DNA from: Ceratopteris richardii
Lineage: Eukaryota > Streptophyta > Polypodiopsida > Polypodiales > Pteridaceae
Length of the DNA stretch: 64,000 bases
NCBI GenBank assembly: GCA_020310875.1
Contig: CM035438.1
Location: 101,907,063 to 101,971,062, forward strand
Direction: 5' to 3'
Position numbers and translations under genes: made by a program. Positions 21,147 through 34,304 of the stretch are shown here, piece by piece. The first letter of the stretch is position 1; each line of letters opens with the position of its first letter. The notes beneath the pieces were generated by a model. The model made no database searches. It saw only the letters and a list, made by a program, of their open reading frames with translations, and was not told the DNA's origin.

Positions 21147-22109
21147 AAACCTGCACATCGTCCTCGATGGGCCAAACCTGTAGATCAGAGAAGGCAATAT
21201 CAAATTCTTTTGAAAATTAATCATGACTCAAATGCAAATAGTCTATAAGAAAAATGCTTCTATCATTAGTACATCTTCTGATAGCAAAGAAAACTTATAA
21301 AATTATGTAAGCTTGAATTTCAACCTTTTCGTTCAATGCATGAGTTGGAAAATAGGTTTTAAAAGGAATTTATAGAAGTCATTCAAATAGTGTTCGTACT
21401 AACTCTTCTATTAACTCTGTTCATAAGTAAAGCATATGTTATATAAGCCTTCTATCCTCATATCCTAGCCACTTTCCATTAAGATACAAAAAACTAATTC
21501 CCTCTAGCATACATCCGCCTTATATAGCCCGCTTTTCAATTCAGAAGTGATTTCAAGACCACAACTAATTTATTGAAATCATTTTGATTTTTCTTTCATC
21601 TCTTTTTTCATCATAATTTTTCTTTTTGTCATTTTTCCTCTTTTCATATGCAGCAACCATTAATGTACTGCTTTCAATTTTTCTTCACAACTTTTGTGAT
21701 GAAGGGGAAAGGCTTAACCCCTAATCAGAGCAAAGGATCTAGAGGTAAGCTAAAGTGGGAACTAGGATCTCTTTAGCTAAATGGGTCAGATTTAAGGAAG
21801 TTTACCTATATAAAACAAGCCTACTTCTACTAAGAGTTGCAAGTTAAGGGTTCCGACAACTATTCATATGATAGCCATAGGTCTCTAATCCCTATCTTCT
21901 CTTCAAGCACATTCCTACTTCAGTGTAAATTCTACTTTTCATAATTTTAAGAAGTTTCTTAACCTATCTGAAGAATGTACATATCCTATCATGAAATGCA
22001 AGGAAAAACAAAACTTAAAACATGAATCAGGTTTAGAACTGTTTCACCTTATCGACATAGAATTCTTCTTCAACTTCTCTTCAAATTCTTCATAGTATTG
22101 ACAAACCAT

Positions 22110-22279
22110 CAATTTCATAACGTATCGTCAATTCCTATAAGTAATCATAAAGCAGAAGATACAAAACAAGTAATCTTCATTATCATTTATCCTGCAATTT
22201 CATAACACGTCGTCAATTCCTGTAAGTAATCATAAAGTAGAAGATTCAAAACAAGTAATCTTCATTATCATTTATCTTG
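22110..22279. repeat. 85-bp tandem duplication in internal region 1
   Basis: The unit starts CAATTTCATAAC at 22110 and again at 22195. The same pair occurs in internal region 2 (28402 and 28487), so it predates the array. The A/T-rich stretch to 23040 is dense in TTCATAA and CATCATA words but has no gene. Confidence 0.85.
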
Positions 22280-23042
22280 CAAATATAATTCATATATTCT
22301 ATCAGATTCATCTTCATCATGTCACAAATTTCATCATAAGAAATTCATAGTGGTTATAATTGTCATAAATAATGCATTCTTAATTTCTACAATAGGTTTT
22401 TCAACCTATGAAACAAAAATCATAAGTTTCATATTAGGTTTTTCAACCTTTGTAACAAAGTTCATAAATTTCAGAAAAAATCATAATGTTCATAGTATAA
22501 TATAATCATCATCATATTGTATCATATTTTCATGTTCTTCATATTTATCATGATCATATTTATATCATGTATGTTTCTTTCTTTTAAAATTATACTATCA
22601 TAATTGTTGTAAACAAAAATCATTTTGTTCAAAATATTGATCATTTCATTATAATAATTGTCTTCATAATTGTTCATCATAATAGATTTCTTCCTATTTG
22701 TGAAAGAAAGAAACTCATAAGTTCATCATAAGTTTAGGAAATGACAAGCATATTGATCAAACTTATTTGCAAGCATATTGTGCATATAATTTCAAACATG
22801 TTTTAGTTTAATTTATAATCAACAAACTTTGTGTTTCATATTTTAGTATTCTTTTGGTTAAGCAAATCATAATGCAAAACTTTATCATAAGCTTTTAACT
22901 AGCTTTTCCATGCATAAAACTTCATAAAACAAAACAATTTAGGTATATGTTGCTCAACTTTAGTAAAACAGGTATATATATAGCAAGCAATAACAAAAAT
23001 TGAAAAGTTGTATCTTCAATAAACAATTCCATCACAAATAAA

Positions 23043-24182
23043 CTATTCTCTTAAATTCTTCTCCTTTTTCTTAACTTTAGATGAGTTTTTGATATTATTT
23101 TCAATCTTGCATATGGCTTCTTGTACCCATATTTCCATATTCTTGTCATGTTCTAATTGAATTTGAAGATTTTCATCTTCATATGTTTGTACTATTCTTT
23201 CATCATTTTTATTTTGGTCACATTTATTGTCATTTTCTATGATTTTAGGCTCTGAATTCACCTCATATATATCTTCTTTTCCATCCATTGATTGTTCATT
23301 TTCATCATCCTTTATCTTGACAGCTTCTTCTTTCTTAATCTTTTTCAATGTATCTTGATCCTTAGATGTAGTTTGAATATCAATGTTACTCATCGATTTA
23401 GATTTAAGAAGGTTTTGATCATTGATATCATTGTCAAGGAGTTCATCTTGAGTTTCACTTTTGTTCATAAATTGTAATTCATAAGACTTGGTTTTCTCAT
23501 CATAGTTCTTAGGTTTCCATTGTATTTGAAGTTGGGTTTTAGGACTAAATTTTATTTGGTCAAAGTACTCTCTCATCCCTCCTCGACCTAAGTTTAAACG
23601 CAAAGGTAGTTGTGTTTGATAATCACAAATCTTATGGTCATTTGTAATGACTAAGTGAATTTGACATGCATTATTATAAGCAACACAATCTTTATACATA
23701 TGACCTAGTTGGTCACACCAAAAGCATCTTAAGGGATATACTTTCCTATTCATAGCCCGATAGTTTAATCTCTTATACTCATTCATATGGGTTTCATTAG
23801 GCAAATTTGGAGATAAAATTTGCATTTCATGCTCATGTTTGCACTTGCATTTAGGGAGTTCATTGACTTGTTTGGTCAAATCATCTATTTGGCTCTTTAA
23901 AATTTTAACAATTTCTTGTAAAATTCCACACATCACACTATTTGAATTTGAAAACTCACTTAACTTGTCAATTATTAGAAACACTTCTTTAAATTTTGCT
24001 TGATTTGATGAGTTTAGCTTATCCTCTAAATCTTTGACTTGCGCTTCAAGTCCCAAATTTGCATTCTTAATTAAGCCATGCACAGTAGAGTTCGTTTTAT
24101 GTGTGTTTAAATTAACTGCTTTCTTTTTACCCATTGATATTTGAGAAACAAGAAGTCTTAGAGGATAGATCAATACCTGCAA
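23043..24182 (-). CDS. gag: Gag-like protein of the gag-only element, copy 1 (379 aa)
   Basis: This is likely a nucleocapsid-type RNA-binding protein that would form particles; the enzymes would have to come from another element. Residues 45-110 have heptad character (coiled coil likely). A short His/Cys cluster KCKCKHEHE follows near 111-119. A zinc knuckle CFWCDQLGHMYKDC at 153-166 has perfect CX2CX4HX4C spacing. The last third is acidic and Lys-rich. The Met at 24182 is the first in frame; a second Met 16 codons later (MGKKK) is an equally good start. A leader of about 500 bp separates it from LTR 2. The frame is intact here but broken in copy 2. No protease, RT, RNase H or integrase is visible anywhere in the internal region. 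Confidence 0.82.
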   Translation of the reverse strand: MQVLIYPLRLLVSQISMGKKKAVNLNTHKTNSTVHGLIKNANLGLEAQVKDLEDKLNSSNQAKFKEVFLIIDKLSEFSNSNSVMCGILQEIVKILKSQIDDLTKQVNELPKCKCKHEHEMQILSPNLPNETHMNEYKRLNYRAMNRKVYPLRCFWCDQLGHMYKDCVAYNNACQIHLVITNDHKICDYQTQLPLRLNLGRGGMREYFDQIKFSPKTQLQIQWKPKNYDEKTKSYELQFMNKSETQDELLDNDINDQNLLKSKSMSNIDIQTTSKDQDTLKKIKKEEAVKIKDDENEQSMDGKEDIYEVNSEPKIIENDNKCDQNKNDERIVQTYEDENLQIQLEHDKNMEIWVQEAICKIENNIKNSSKVKKKEKNLRE

Positions 24183-24407
24183 TTTGAATCGAAGAAGAGG
24201 CTCAAAGAGTGACTGTGTGTAAATTTATACAATTTTTAATAGGATCAAAATCTAATACATCAATTGCTAATGAATGAATGTGCAAACGTTCCTGCTTCTA
24301 ATGTCGATGAGAGGGGTGGTGAGATGAGGATAGCTACTTGCCACTCTTCGTGGAGGCGCTCAGTTTCCTAGGGAACAGCCCTCAACACCTAGAAGAGTGA
24401 AAGGTTC

Positions 24408-24552
24408 TGTAACATAATCCTGGTAGGAGATGGTTGAACCACACCCTAAGAGAGAGGATTAGGAAGTAATCCTCAACCATGGCTTTTGGGGCAAGTGGTT
24501 AGCCCATCACATTCCTAACCAAGAGGTTGTGAGTTCAATTCCTTACAGGTTC
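24408..24552 (+). other. 145-bp tRNA-derived (SINE-like) segment present in only one internal copy
   Basis: The segment is absent from the equivalent place in internal region 2 (30686-30691). It is bounded by AGGTTC on both sides (24402-24407, 24547-24552). It holds a polymerase III box A-like TGGGGCAAGTGG (24487-24498) and a box B-like GAGTTCAATTCC (24531-24542) at tRNA-like spacing, with a T-arm that can pair. Upstream is an 8-bp hairpin GAGGATTA/TAATCCTC (24454-24474). It may be an insertion with AGGTTC as target copy, or a segment deleted from copy 2 between AGGTTC repeats. Confidence 0.6.
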
Positions 24553-24687
24553 CAAAGATAAAGCCACTACTCCCACGGATGAAGAAGCTTCTGCACTTCA
24601 ACCAATCGAAAATAATGTATGCACATGCAAGCAAAATCTAAAAATTTATACCTGAGCAGCAAGGTCGTTTCTTCCGTCAGGTTCAAA

Positions 24688-27430
24688 TGTGGGAGCGAAA
24701 GCGACGGTTGGTGGATCAGGCCAACCGCCAAAAGTCCAGCGCACGCCGGGTGCTTGGAGCAAGCTCAGGTACAGTGATGTCTCAAGACATTATTAGTCGA
24801 GAAATTGCAGTGAAAACTTCAAGAAATAATTAGTAGTTAAATAAATTCATATAAATTATACATAATCGGTGATTTTGTAATAAATTTAATATAACATTCA
24901 TGTCATGCAGATAGGAAAGTGGTGCGGGGAGCTCTGTTGAATTAGAAGCAATATGATTTCGTTTATATGTGAGCACTATTCGATTTTATTGGAGTAAACT
25001 CAAGTCATTATCAGGTGATTTCCATCAGACTCCATCAACATATATTAAACTTTCGAAGGTCTTAGTATTCCTTCATTTACATCAAACAATCTCTTTCGAT
25101 TTGCCTAGTTGATCGAAGATTACTTACATCAAACAATCTCGAAAGAGATAGAATATATAGTTAACAGAGCATAATTTTTTAACACATATAGTAAGCAATC
25201 ATTTAATCATGATTGAAACAAACCTTGGGCAGAGGATTAATCTAGAAGATTTTCAAAGCATAGAGATGAGCTAAGCGCAGTTGTTCTCAGTGTTCTTCCA
25301 AATTGAGTGGATTAGTTATTGCATGAAATAAAAGGTTTTAATAGCATCAGAACATCATTGTTATATGGAGCAGCGGACATATCAAAGAAGTATTAGATTG
25401 TTGAAGGAGAACTTTAAGTGATCAGTACCTCAAAAGAACGTTGGTCATTGGATGCTCAAAACAGAGAGTCATCAGAGTTATAATGCCAAATCTTCATAGC
25501 TTTAGATAACGATAAAATCATTATTACATTTGAAAATTTCCGCCAAGACAAAGCGCTTATCAGATGACTTCCCTTCCGCATGCTTTTTTCCTTCTTCTTC
25601 TTAGTGTTTCCGTTAGATCAGCGCTCATAGAATATCAGATGAATTAAATCAGGTAGCTCATAGAATTTGAGGACTAGAACATCAAAGAATATTCAGGCAT
25701 GAATCATTAAACTCATTAGTCCTGCTGCTGAGGAAAAATGTATTGAAATTGGCCTTCTCTTCAGATAATTATCCTGCATAAATCACACAAAGAGGAGCAC
25801 TGTAGGCGGTAGAGAAGCACAGATGGAGTGGGATCACAGAAAGACATCAGCCATAAATCAGCATAGCAACATGAATGTTCTTTTATAGCAACACACACGC
25901 CTTCCCGCTTCATCCAAATTCGTTGTTGCTGTTGCTGCCAGAGACTCTAGCATCATCATAATTGTCAGAAGATTACATACATTCGCCTCCCTTGTTGGAT
26001 AATCCACTTGTCACACTTCCCAAGCTCATGCAAAATTCCACCGTTAAGCATGCTCGGCCCGAACAGCGTCTGATCCTCCCTCAGAGATGAAAAAAACCAC
26101 ACAAAAATAAACTCCTCTTCCCTCGGATGTCCTTCTTAATCTCTTCTCTTATATGACAATGTACAGCGGGCGACTCAGTAGAAGTTATGTAGAAGACAAC
26201 GATGCTAATTAATACTTTTACAAAGTATGAACTAAAGAGTTGAGAAACATAATATCAAGCAAAACCATTATGCTATGAACGAAGAAGCTATTGAAAGTCG
26301 ATTGCTCGTATTCAAGACTGTTCTTTTATTGCCATCAACATGTCCGCATAAGCGCAAGCAAGATTCTAGTCTTCAATTCTGCCATGATATTCCATGCTAC
26401 ATTGCTTGCATCTTCCATCAATATCACATAAGAAACATGATATCTTCCAGATCTTCATGCCAATGATGCTGTAATTCGCAGCGACAAGTTTTGAAATTAG
26501 AATATTCATCAGAGGTGCACCAGAGAAGTGGTCAATAGCCAATGAGTCCACACAATCCGAACACGTGCATCCTTACACCATCAAACACCACCCCGTCCTA
26601 CAATCTCACACATCCAAACTTTGATCTTCCTCTGTTCTCTTGTAACGAACATCAATGTTCAGAGAAAAAAAAACAGCGTGAATTGGCTTTTTCCTCCCTT
26701 TCAGCGCTCTGAACAGTAGTCTCCTCCCGCCTCCTCCTTTTTCGTCGTCAGCATTCCCTTTTTAATATCTACATGTCCCCTCGTTGCTTGTACTTTGATC
26801 TGCCGTCCCTTTCCTCATCAGTCGTGCGCCCTCCTGATGGCGTGTTTGTCTTGCATGAGAGCCTATGGTGCCCCCAAATCTTCGTGTTTTCTTCCAGTCG
26901 CTGCATGATTTCTTCTTTTTGCATGACCGCCCACCACTTCAGTTCCTTTGCTTTCTTTTAAACTCATCTTTTGGTTTTTGTTTAGCAACCAAAAGACTAC
27001 TTTTTATTTATGCTCGCTCTTGAGCTACGTTTCATAGCCAAATAGAGTGGTCAAAGAAAAACAAAAGAAGAAACTAAGAATAGCTTCTTTGTGATGTGAA
27101 CTGTATTGAACAACATTCTTTTAAGTTTGGTACAAAGAAAAATGGAGGCAAAAATCACTATAACACTTCCCCCTCCAAAGGGTCATACCATGATCTTCAA
27201 TAGCATTAGATCTTCTTTAAGCAAGCTCGTAGTAGTTACCTAGCTGTTTGCCTTCATGATAATCTTGGACAATGACAACCGATCCATTCTCTTGCAAGCT
27301 TGAATTTTACTCCATCCAAGATATGAAATTTTCAGCAAATCTTCACCTAAAAATTATATAAACTTTTGTGTGCATGCGAGTTGTTTGTATTGATTTGTCT
27401 TAGAAGTAAGGAGAGTATTTCTCTCCGACA
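24688..27430 (-). mobile_element. LTR 2 of the array (shared, central)
   Basis: 2743 bp with the same ends as LTR 1. It has private small deletions, such as in the segment corresponding to 19635-19660 of LTR 1. Confidence 0.92.
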
Positions 27431-29335
27431 TTCACCCCTACCAAACTTGCACATTGTCCTCGATGGGCCAAATCTGCATATCAGAGAAGGCAATATCAAA
27501 GTCTTTTAAAAATTAATCATGACTCAAATGCAAATAGTCTATAAGAAAAATGCTTCTATCATTAGTACATCTTCTGATAGCAAAGAAAACTTATAAAATT
27601 ATGTAAGCCTGAATTTCAACCTTTTCATTCAATGCATGAGTTGGAAAACAGGTTTTAGAAAGAATTTATAGAAGTCATTCAAATAGTGTTCGTACTAACT
27701 CTTCTATTAACTCTGTTCATAAGTAAAGCATATGTTATATAAGCCTTCTATCCTCATCTCCTAGCCACTTGCCATTAAGATACAAAAAACTAATTCCCTC
27801 TAGCATACATCCGCCTTATATAGCCCGCTTTTCAATTCAGAAGTGATTCAAGACCACAACTGATTTATTGAAATCATTTGATTTTTCTTTCATCTCTTTT
27901 TTCATCATAATTTTTCTTTTTGTCATTTTTCCTCTTTTCATATGCAGCAACCATTAATGTACTGCTTTCAATTTTTCTTCGCAACTTTTTTGATGAAGGG
28001 GAAAGGCTTAACCCCTAATCAGAGCAAAGGATCTAGAGGTAAGCTAAAGTGGGAACTAGGATCTCTTTAGCTAAATGGGTCAGATTTAAGGAAGTTTACC
28101 TATATAAAACAAGCCTACTTCTACTAGGAGTTGCAAGTTAAGGGTTCCGACATCTATTCATATGACAGCCATAGGTCTCTAATCCCTATCTTCTCTTCAA
28201 GCACATTCCTACTTCAGTGTAAATTCTACTTTTCATAATTTTAAGAAGTTTCTTAACCTATCTGAAGAATGTACATATCATATCATGAAATGCAAGGAAA
28301 AACAACTTAAAACATGAATCAGGTTTAGAACTGTTTCACCTGATCGACATAGAATTCTTCTTCAACTTCTCTTCAAATTCTTCATAGTATTGACAAACCA
28401 TCAATTTCATAACGTATCGTCAATTCCTATAAGTAATCATAAAGCAGAAGATACAAAACAAGTAATCTTCATTATCATTTATCCTGCAATTTCATAACAC
28501 ATCGTCAATTCCTGTAAGTAATCATAAAGCAAAAGATTCAAAACAAGTAATCTTCATTATCATTTATCTTGCAAATATAAATTCATATATTCTATCAGAT
28601 TCATCTTCATCATGTCACAAATTTCATCATAAGAAATTCATAGTGGTTATAATTGTCATAAATAATGCATTCTTAATTTTTACAATAGGTTTTTCAACCT
28701 ATGAAACAAAAATCATAAGTTTCATCTTAGGTTTTTCAACCTTTGTAACAAAGTTCATAAATTTCAGAAAAAAACATAATGTTCATAGTATAATATAATC
28801 ATCATCATATTGTATCATATTTTCATGTTCTTCATATTTATCATGATCATATTTATATCATGTATGTTTCTTTATTTTAAAAGTATACCATCATAATTGT
28901 TGTAAACAAAAATCATTCTGTTCAAAATATTCATCATTTCATTATAATAATTGTCTTCATAATTGTTCATCATAATAGATTTCTTCCTATTTGTGAAAGA
29001 AAGAAACTCATAAGTTCATCATAAGTTTAGGAAATGACAAGCATATTGATCAAACTTATTTGCAAACATATTGTGCATATAATTTCAAACATGTTTTAGT
29101 TTAATTTGTCATCAACAAACTTTCTGTTTCATATTTTAGTATTCTTTTGGTTAATCAAATCATAATAAAAAACTTTATCATAAGCTTTTAACTAGCTTTT
29201 CCATGCATAAAACTTCATAAAACAAAACAATTTAGGTATATGTTGCTCAACTTTAGGAAAACAGGTATATATACAGCAAGCAATAACAAAAATTGAAAAG
29301 TTTTATCTTCAATAAACAATTCCATCACAAATAAA

Positions 29336-30466
29336 CTATTCTCTTAAATTCTTCTCCTTTTTCTTAACTTTAGATAAGTTTTTTATATTATTTTCAATCT
29401 TGCATATGGCTTCTTGTACCCATATTTCCATATTCTTGTCATGTTCTAATTGAATTTGAAGATTTCCATCTTCATATGTTTGTACTATTCTTTCATCATT
29501 TTTATTTTGGTCACATTTATTGTCATTTTCTATGATTTTAGGTTCTGAATTCACCTCATATATATCTTCTTTTCCATCCATTGATTGTTCATTTTCATCA
29601 TCTTTTATCTTGACATCTTCTTCTTTCTTAATCTTTTTCAATGTATCTTAATCCTTAGATGTAGTTTGAATATCAATGTTACTCATCGATTTAGATTTAA
29701 GAAGGTTTTGATCATTGATATCATTGTCAAGGAGTTCATCTTGAGTTTCACTTTTGTTCATAAATTGTTATTCATAAGACTTGGTTTTCTCATCATAGTT
29801 CTTAGGTTTCCATTGTATTTGAAGTTGGGTTTTATTTATTTGGTCAAAGTACTCTCTCATCCCTCCTCGACCTAAGTTTAAACGCAAAGGTAGTTGTGTT
29901 TGATAATCACAAATCTTATGGTCATTTGTAATGACTAAGTGAATTTGACATGCATTATTATAAGCAACACAATCCTTATACATATGACCTAGTTGGTCAC
30001 ACCAAAAGCATCTTAAGGGATATACTTTCCTATTCATAGCGCGATAGGTTAATCTCTTATACTCATTCATATGGGTTTCATTAGGCAAATTTGGAGATAA
30101 ACTTTGCATTTCATGCTCATGTTTGCACTTGCATTTAGGGAGTTCATTGACTTGTTTGGTCAAATCATCTATTTGGCTCTTTAAATTTTTAACAATTTCT
30201 TGTAAAATTCCACACATCACACTATTTGAATTTGAAAACTCACTTAACTTGTCAATTAACAGAAACACTTCTTTAAATTTTGCTTGATTTGATGAGTTTA
30301 GCTTATCCTCTAAATCTTTGACTTGCGCTTCAAGTCCCAAATTTGCATTCTTATTTAAGCCATGCATAGTAGAGTTCGTTTTATGTGTGTTTAAATTAAC
30401 TGCTTTCTTTTTACCCATTGATATTTGAGAAACAAGAAGTCTTAGAGGATAGATCAATACCTGCAA
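29336..30466 (-). pseudogene. gag: Gag-like protein, copy 2 (broken)
   Basis: Homologous to 23043-24182 with the same start, coiled-coil region and zinc knuckle (C-F-W-C...H...C). A TAA replaces a sense codon near 29763, a 12-base loss lies near 29833 and a second TAA replaces a CAA codon near 29648, leaving a 232-codon N-terminal part and a 101-codon C-terminal part. Confidence 0.88.
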
Positions 30467-30826
30467 TTTGAATCGAAGAAGAGGCTCAAAGAGTGACTGT
30501 GTGTAAATTTATACAATTTTTAATAGGATCAAAATCTAATACATCAATTTCTAATGAATGAATGTGCAAACGTTCCTGCTTCTAATGTCGATGAGAGGGG
30601 TGGCGAGATGAGGATAGCTACTTGCCACTCTTCGTGGAGGCGCTCAGTTTCCTAGGGAACAGCCCTCAACACCTAGAAGAGTGCAAGGTTCCAAAGATAA
30701 AGCCACTTCTCCCACGGATGAAGAAGCTTCTGCACTTCAACCTGTCGAAATAATGTATGCACATGCAAGCAAAATCTAAAAATTTATACCTGAGCTGCAA
30801 GGCCGTTTCTTCACGTCAGGTTCAAA

Positions 30827-33551
30827 TGTGGGAGCGAAAGCGACGGTTGGTGGATCAGACCAACCGCCAAAAGTCCGGCGCACACCGGGTGCTTGGAGCA
30901 AGCTCACGTACAGTGATGTCTCAAGAGATTATTAGTCGAGAAATTGCAGTGAAAACTTCAAGAAATAATTAGTAGTTAAATAAATTCATATAAATTAGAC
31001 ATAATCCATGATTTTGTAATAAATTTAATATAACATTCACGTCATGCAGATAGGAAAATGGTGCGGGGAGCTCTGTTGAATTAGAATCATTATGATTTCA
31101 TTTATATGTGAGCACTATTCGATTTTATTGGAGTAAACTCAAGATCAACATATATTAAACTTTTGTAGGTCTTAGTATTCCTTCATTTACATCAAACAAT
31201 CTCTTTCGATTTGCCTAGTTGATCAAAGATTACTTACATCAAACAATCTCGGAAGAGATAGAATATATAGTTAATAGCGGATAATTTTTTAACACATATA
31301 GTAAGCAATCATTTAATCATGATTGAAACAAACCTTGGGCAGAGGATTAATCTAGAAGATTTTCAAAGCATAGAGATGAGCTAAGCGCAGTTGTTCTCAG
31401 TGTTCTTCCAAATTGAGTGGATTAGTTATTGCATGAATTAAAAGGTTTTAATAGCATCAGAACATCATTGTTATATGGAGCAGCGGACATATCAGAGAAG
31501 TATTAGATCGTTGAAGGAGAAGTTAAAGTGATCAGTACCTCAAAAGAACGTTGGTCATTAGATGCTCAGAACAGAGAGTCATCAGAGTTATAATGCCAAA
31601 TCTTCATAGCTTTAGAATTCGATAAAATCATTATTACATCAGAAAATTTCCGCCAAGACAAAGCGCTTATCAGATGACTTCCCTTCTGCATGCTTTTGTC
31701 CTTCTTCTTCTTAGTGTTTCCATCAGATCAGCGATCGTAGAATATCAGATGAATTAAATCACGTAGCTCATAGAATTTGAGGACTAGAACATCAAAGAAT
31801 ATTCAGGCATGAATCATTAAACTCATTAGTCCTGCTGCTGAGGAAAAATGTATTGAAATTGGCCTTCTCTTCAGATAATTATCCCGCACAAATCACATAA
31901 AGAGGAGCACTGTAGGCGGTAGAGAAGCACAGATGGAGTGGGATCACAGAAAGACATCAGCCAAAAATCAGCATAGCAACATGAATGTTCTTTTATAGCA
32001 ACACACACGCCTTCCCGCTTCATCCAAATTTGTTGTTGCTATTGCTGGCAGAGAACTAGTGCCCAGCTCGCATCATCATAATTGTCGGAAGATCACATAC
32101 ATTGGCCTCCCTTGTTGGATAATCCACCCGTCACACTTCCCACGACTCATGCAAAACTCCACAGTTAAGCATGCTCGGCCCGAACAGCGTCTGATCCTCC
32201 CTCAGAGATTGAAAAAAACACACAAAAACAAACTCCTCTTCCCTTGGATATCCTTCTTAATCTCTTCTCTTATATGACAATGTACAGCGGTCGACTCAGT
32301 AGAAGTTATGTAGAAGACAACGATGCTGATTAATACTTGTACAAAGTATGAACTAAAGAGTTGAGAAACATAATATCAAGCAAAACCATTATGCTATGAA
32401 CGAAGAAGCTATTGAAAGTCGATTGCTCGTATTCAAGACTGTTCTTTTATTGCCATCAACATGTCCGCATAAGCGCAAGCAAGATTCTAGTCTTCAATTC
32501 TACCACGATATTCCATGCTGTATTGCCTGAATCTTCCATCAGTATCACATAAGAAACCTGATATCTTCCAGATCCTCATGCCAATGATGTTGTAATTCGC
32601 AACGACAAGTTTTGAAATTAGAATATTCATCAGAGGTGCGCCAGAGAAGTGGTCAATAGCCAATGAGTCCACACAATCCGAACACGTGCATCCTTACACC
32701 ATCAAACACCACCCCGTCCTACAATCTCACACATCCAAACTTTGATCTTCCTCTGTTCTCCTGTAACGGACATCAATGTTCAGAGAAAAAAAAACAGCGT
32801 GAATTGGCTTTTTCCTCCCTTTCAGCACTCTGAACAGTAGTCTCCTCCCCCCTCCTCCTTTTTCGTCGTCAGCATTCCCTTTTTAATATCTACATGTCCC
32901 CTTGTTGCTTGTACTTTGATCTGCCGTCCCTTTCCTCATCAGTCGTGCGCCCTCCAGATGGCGTGTTTGTCTTGCATGAGAGCCTATGGTGCCCCCAAGT
33001 CTTCGTGTTTTCTTCCAGTCGCTGCATGATTTCTTCTTTTTGCATGACCGCCCACCACTTCAGTTCCTTTGCTTTCTTTTAAACTCATCTTTTGGTTTTT
33101 GTTTAGCAACCAAAAGACTACTTTTTGTTTATGCTCGCTCTTGAGCTACGTTTCATAGCCAAATAGAGTGGTCAAAGAAAAACAAAACAAAAAACTAAGA
33201 ATAGGTTCTTTGTGATGTGAACTGTATTGAACGACATTCTTTTAAGTTTGGTACAAAGAAAAATGGAGGCAAAGATCACTATAACACTTCCCCCTCCAAA
33301 GGGTCACACCATGATCTTCAATGGCATTATATCTTCTTTAAGCAAGCTCGTAGTAGTTACCTAGCTGTTTGCCTTCATGATAATCTTGGACAACGACAAC
33401 CGATCCATTCTCTTGCGAGCTTGAATTTTACTCCATCCAAGATATGAAATTTTCAGCAAATCTTCACCTAAAAAGTATATAAACTTTTGTGTGCATGTGA
33501 GTTGTTTGTATTGATTTGTCTTCGAAGCAAGGAGAGTATTTCTCTCCGACA
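30827..33551 (-). mobile_element. LTR 3 of the array (outer 5' LTR)
   Basis: 2725 bp. It shares its left tip with LTR 2 and lacks about 38 bp after GAGTAAACTCAAG (near 31143). It ends CTCCGACA at 33551, followed by CCGT, the target copy, and then the rest of the Copia-B LTR. Confidence 0.92.
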
Positions 33552-34136
33552 CCGTGCGCTCTCAAGGTAGAGGTTAAATGGTGATCTAGACAACTCTGGA
33601 TAGGGAGATACAAGGTAGAGGTATGCTGGCTCAATTCGATGTCTCAGGTAGTGCAGAAGTCATGTATATATAGGATCATGGGTGGCCTTCCGTGTACGGC
33701 TATACATGGGTGATAAAGCATGGGCGGCCACTACCCGCATAATTACCATACACGGCTTAGACCAGTTGAACCGACCTAACAAATATAAATGATTTCTAAC
33801 TTCGATAGGGAATATTCCATGGAATATTCCCTTTATCGTCACGCCGGGGGCGCTGCCCCCGGACCCCAACCAGGGCCCCCCCCCCAACGAGGGTCCCCGC
33901 TCGCCCCCTTGGACCCCCTAGCTGGGGATGCTCACCGCTGCCCCGGACCCCACAATTGGGGACCCTAGTAACTCCCTTTCATTACAATACCTTACATGGT
34001 CCAATATGACCTTCATCCAACATGCAAGTTGGGATTCCCATCAATTGGGTAATGCACGCTTGGCTTCTCCTCATAATGGGGGCCTTACCAAATGTGCATA
34101 CAATCATGAGGGGTAGACATTGCTCATATACTAACA

Positions 34137-34150
34137 CCCCTCCCTCAATG
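34137..34150 (-). promoter_or_regulatory. Polypurine tract of Copia-B
   Basis: CATTGAGGGAGGGG on the minus strand, directly before the LTR start TGTTAG. Confidence 0.9.
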
Positions 34151-34304
34151 TTTACCGATGATAAATCAAGTAGGTCTCGGTCCTATGCCCATCTATTGAA
34201 GATGCCTCTTGAGTTGTTCTCTTCCAAGTGCTTTAGTGAATATGTCAGCACAATTTTCCTCTGTTGGGCAATATTCTAGCTCCACAATTTCATCTTCAAT
34301 TAGC

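Larger units (their letters stand above)
18380..33551 (-). mobile_element. Gag-only LTR element as a three-LTR array
   Basis: Three LTRs of about 2.73-2.76 kb (18380-21134, 24688-27430, 30827-33551) alternate with two internal regions (21135-24687, 27431-30826). The whole is flanked by CCGT on both sides. Each internal region encodes a single gag-like protein on the minus strand and no pol, which fits a non-autonomous gag-only (TR-GAG or LARD-like) element. The orientation is set by gag and by a polypurine-like run (GGTAGGGGTGAA, minus) next to the LTR at 21135-21146 and its copy at 27431. I found no clear PBS. Arrays of this shape arise by LTR-LTR unequal recombination. Confidence 0.9.
18259..34136 (-). 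mobile_element. 3' LTR of Copia-B, split by the gag-only array
   Basis: Its own sequence is 18259-18379 plus 33552-34136 (706 bp). The two halves join as ...TACCCGTGCGCTCTC..., exactly as in the intact right LTR. TATATATA lies at 33665-33672. It retains a G/C-rich block (33840-33955) with a hairpin CCGGGGG/CCCCCGG (33844-33862) that the right LTR has lost. Confidence 0.93.

Noticed and set aside
18380-33551. Three independent insertions of the same element
   Set aside because: Only the outermost edges carry the CCGT duplication, and adjacent bodies share single LTRs; recombination of one insertion explains the array better.
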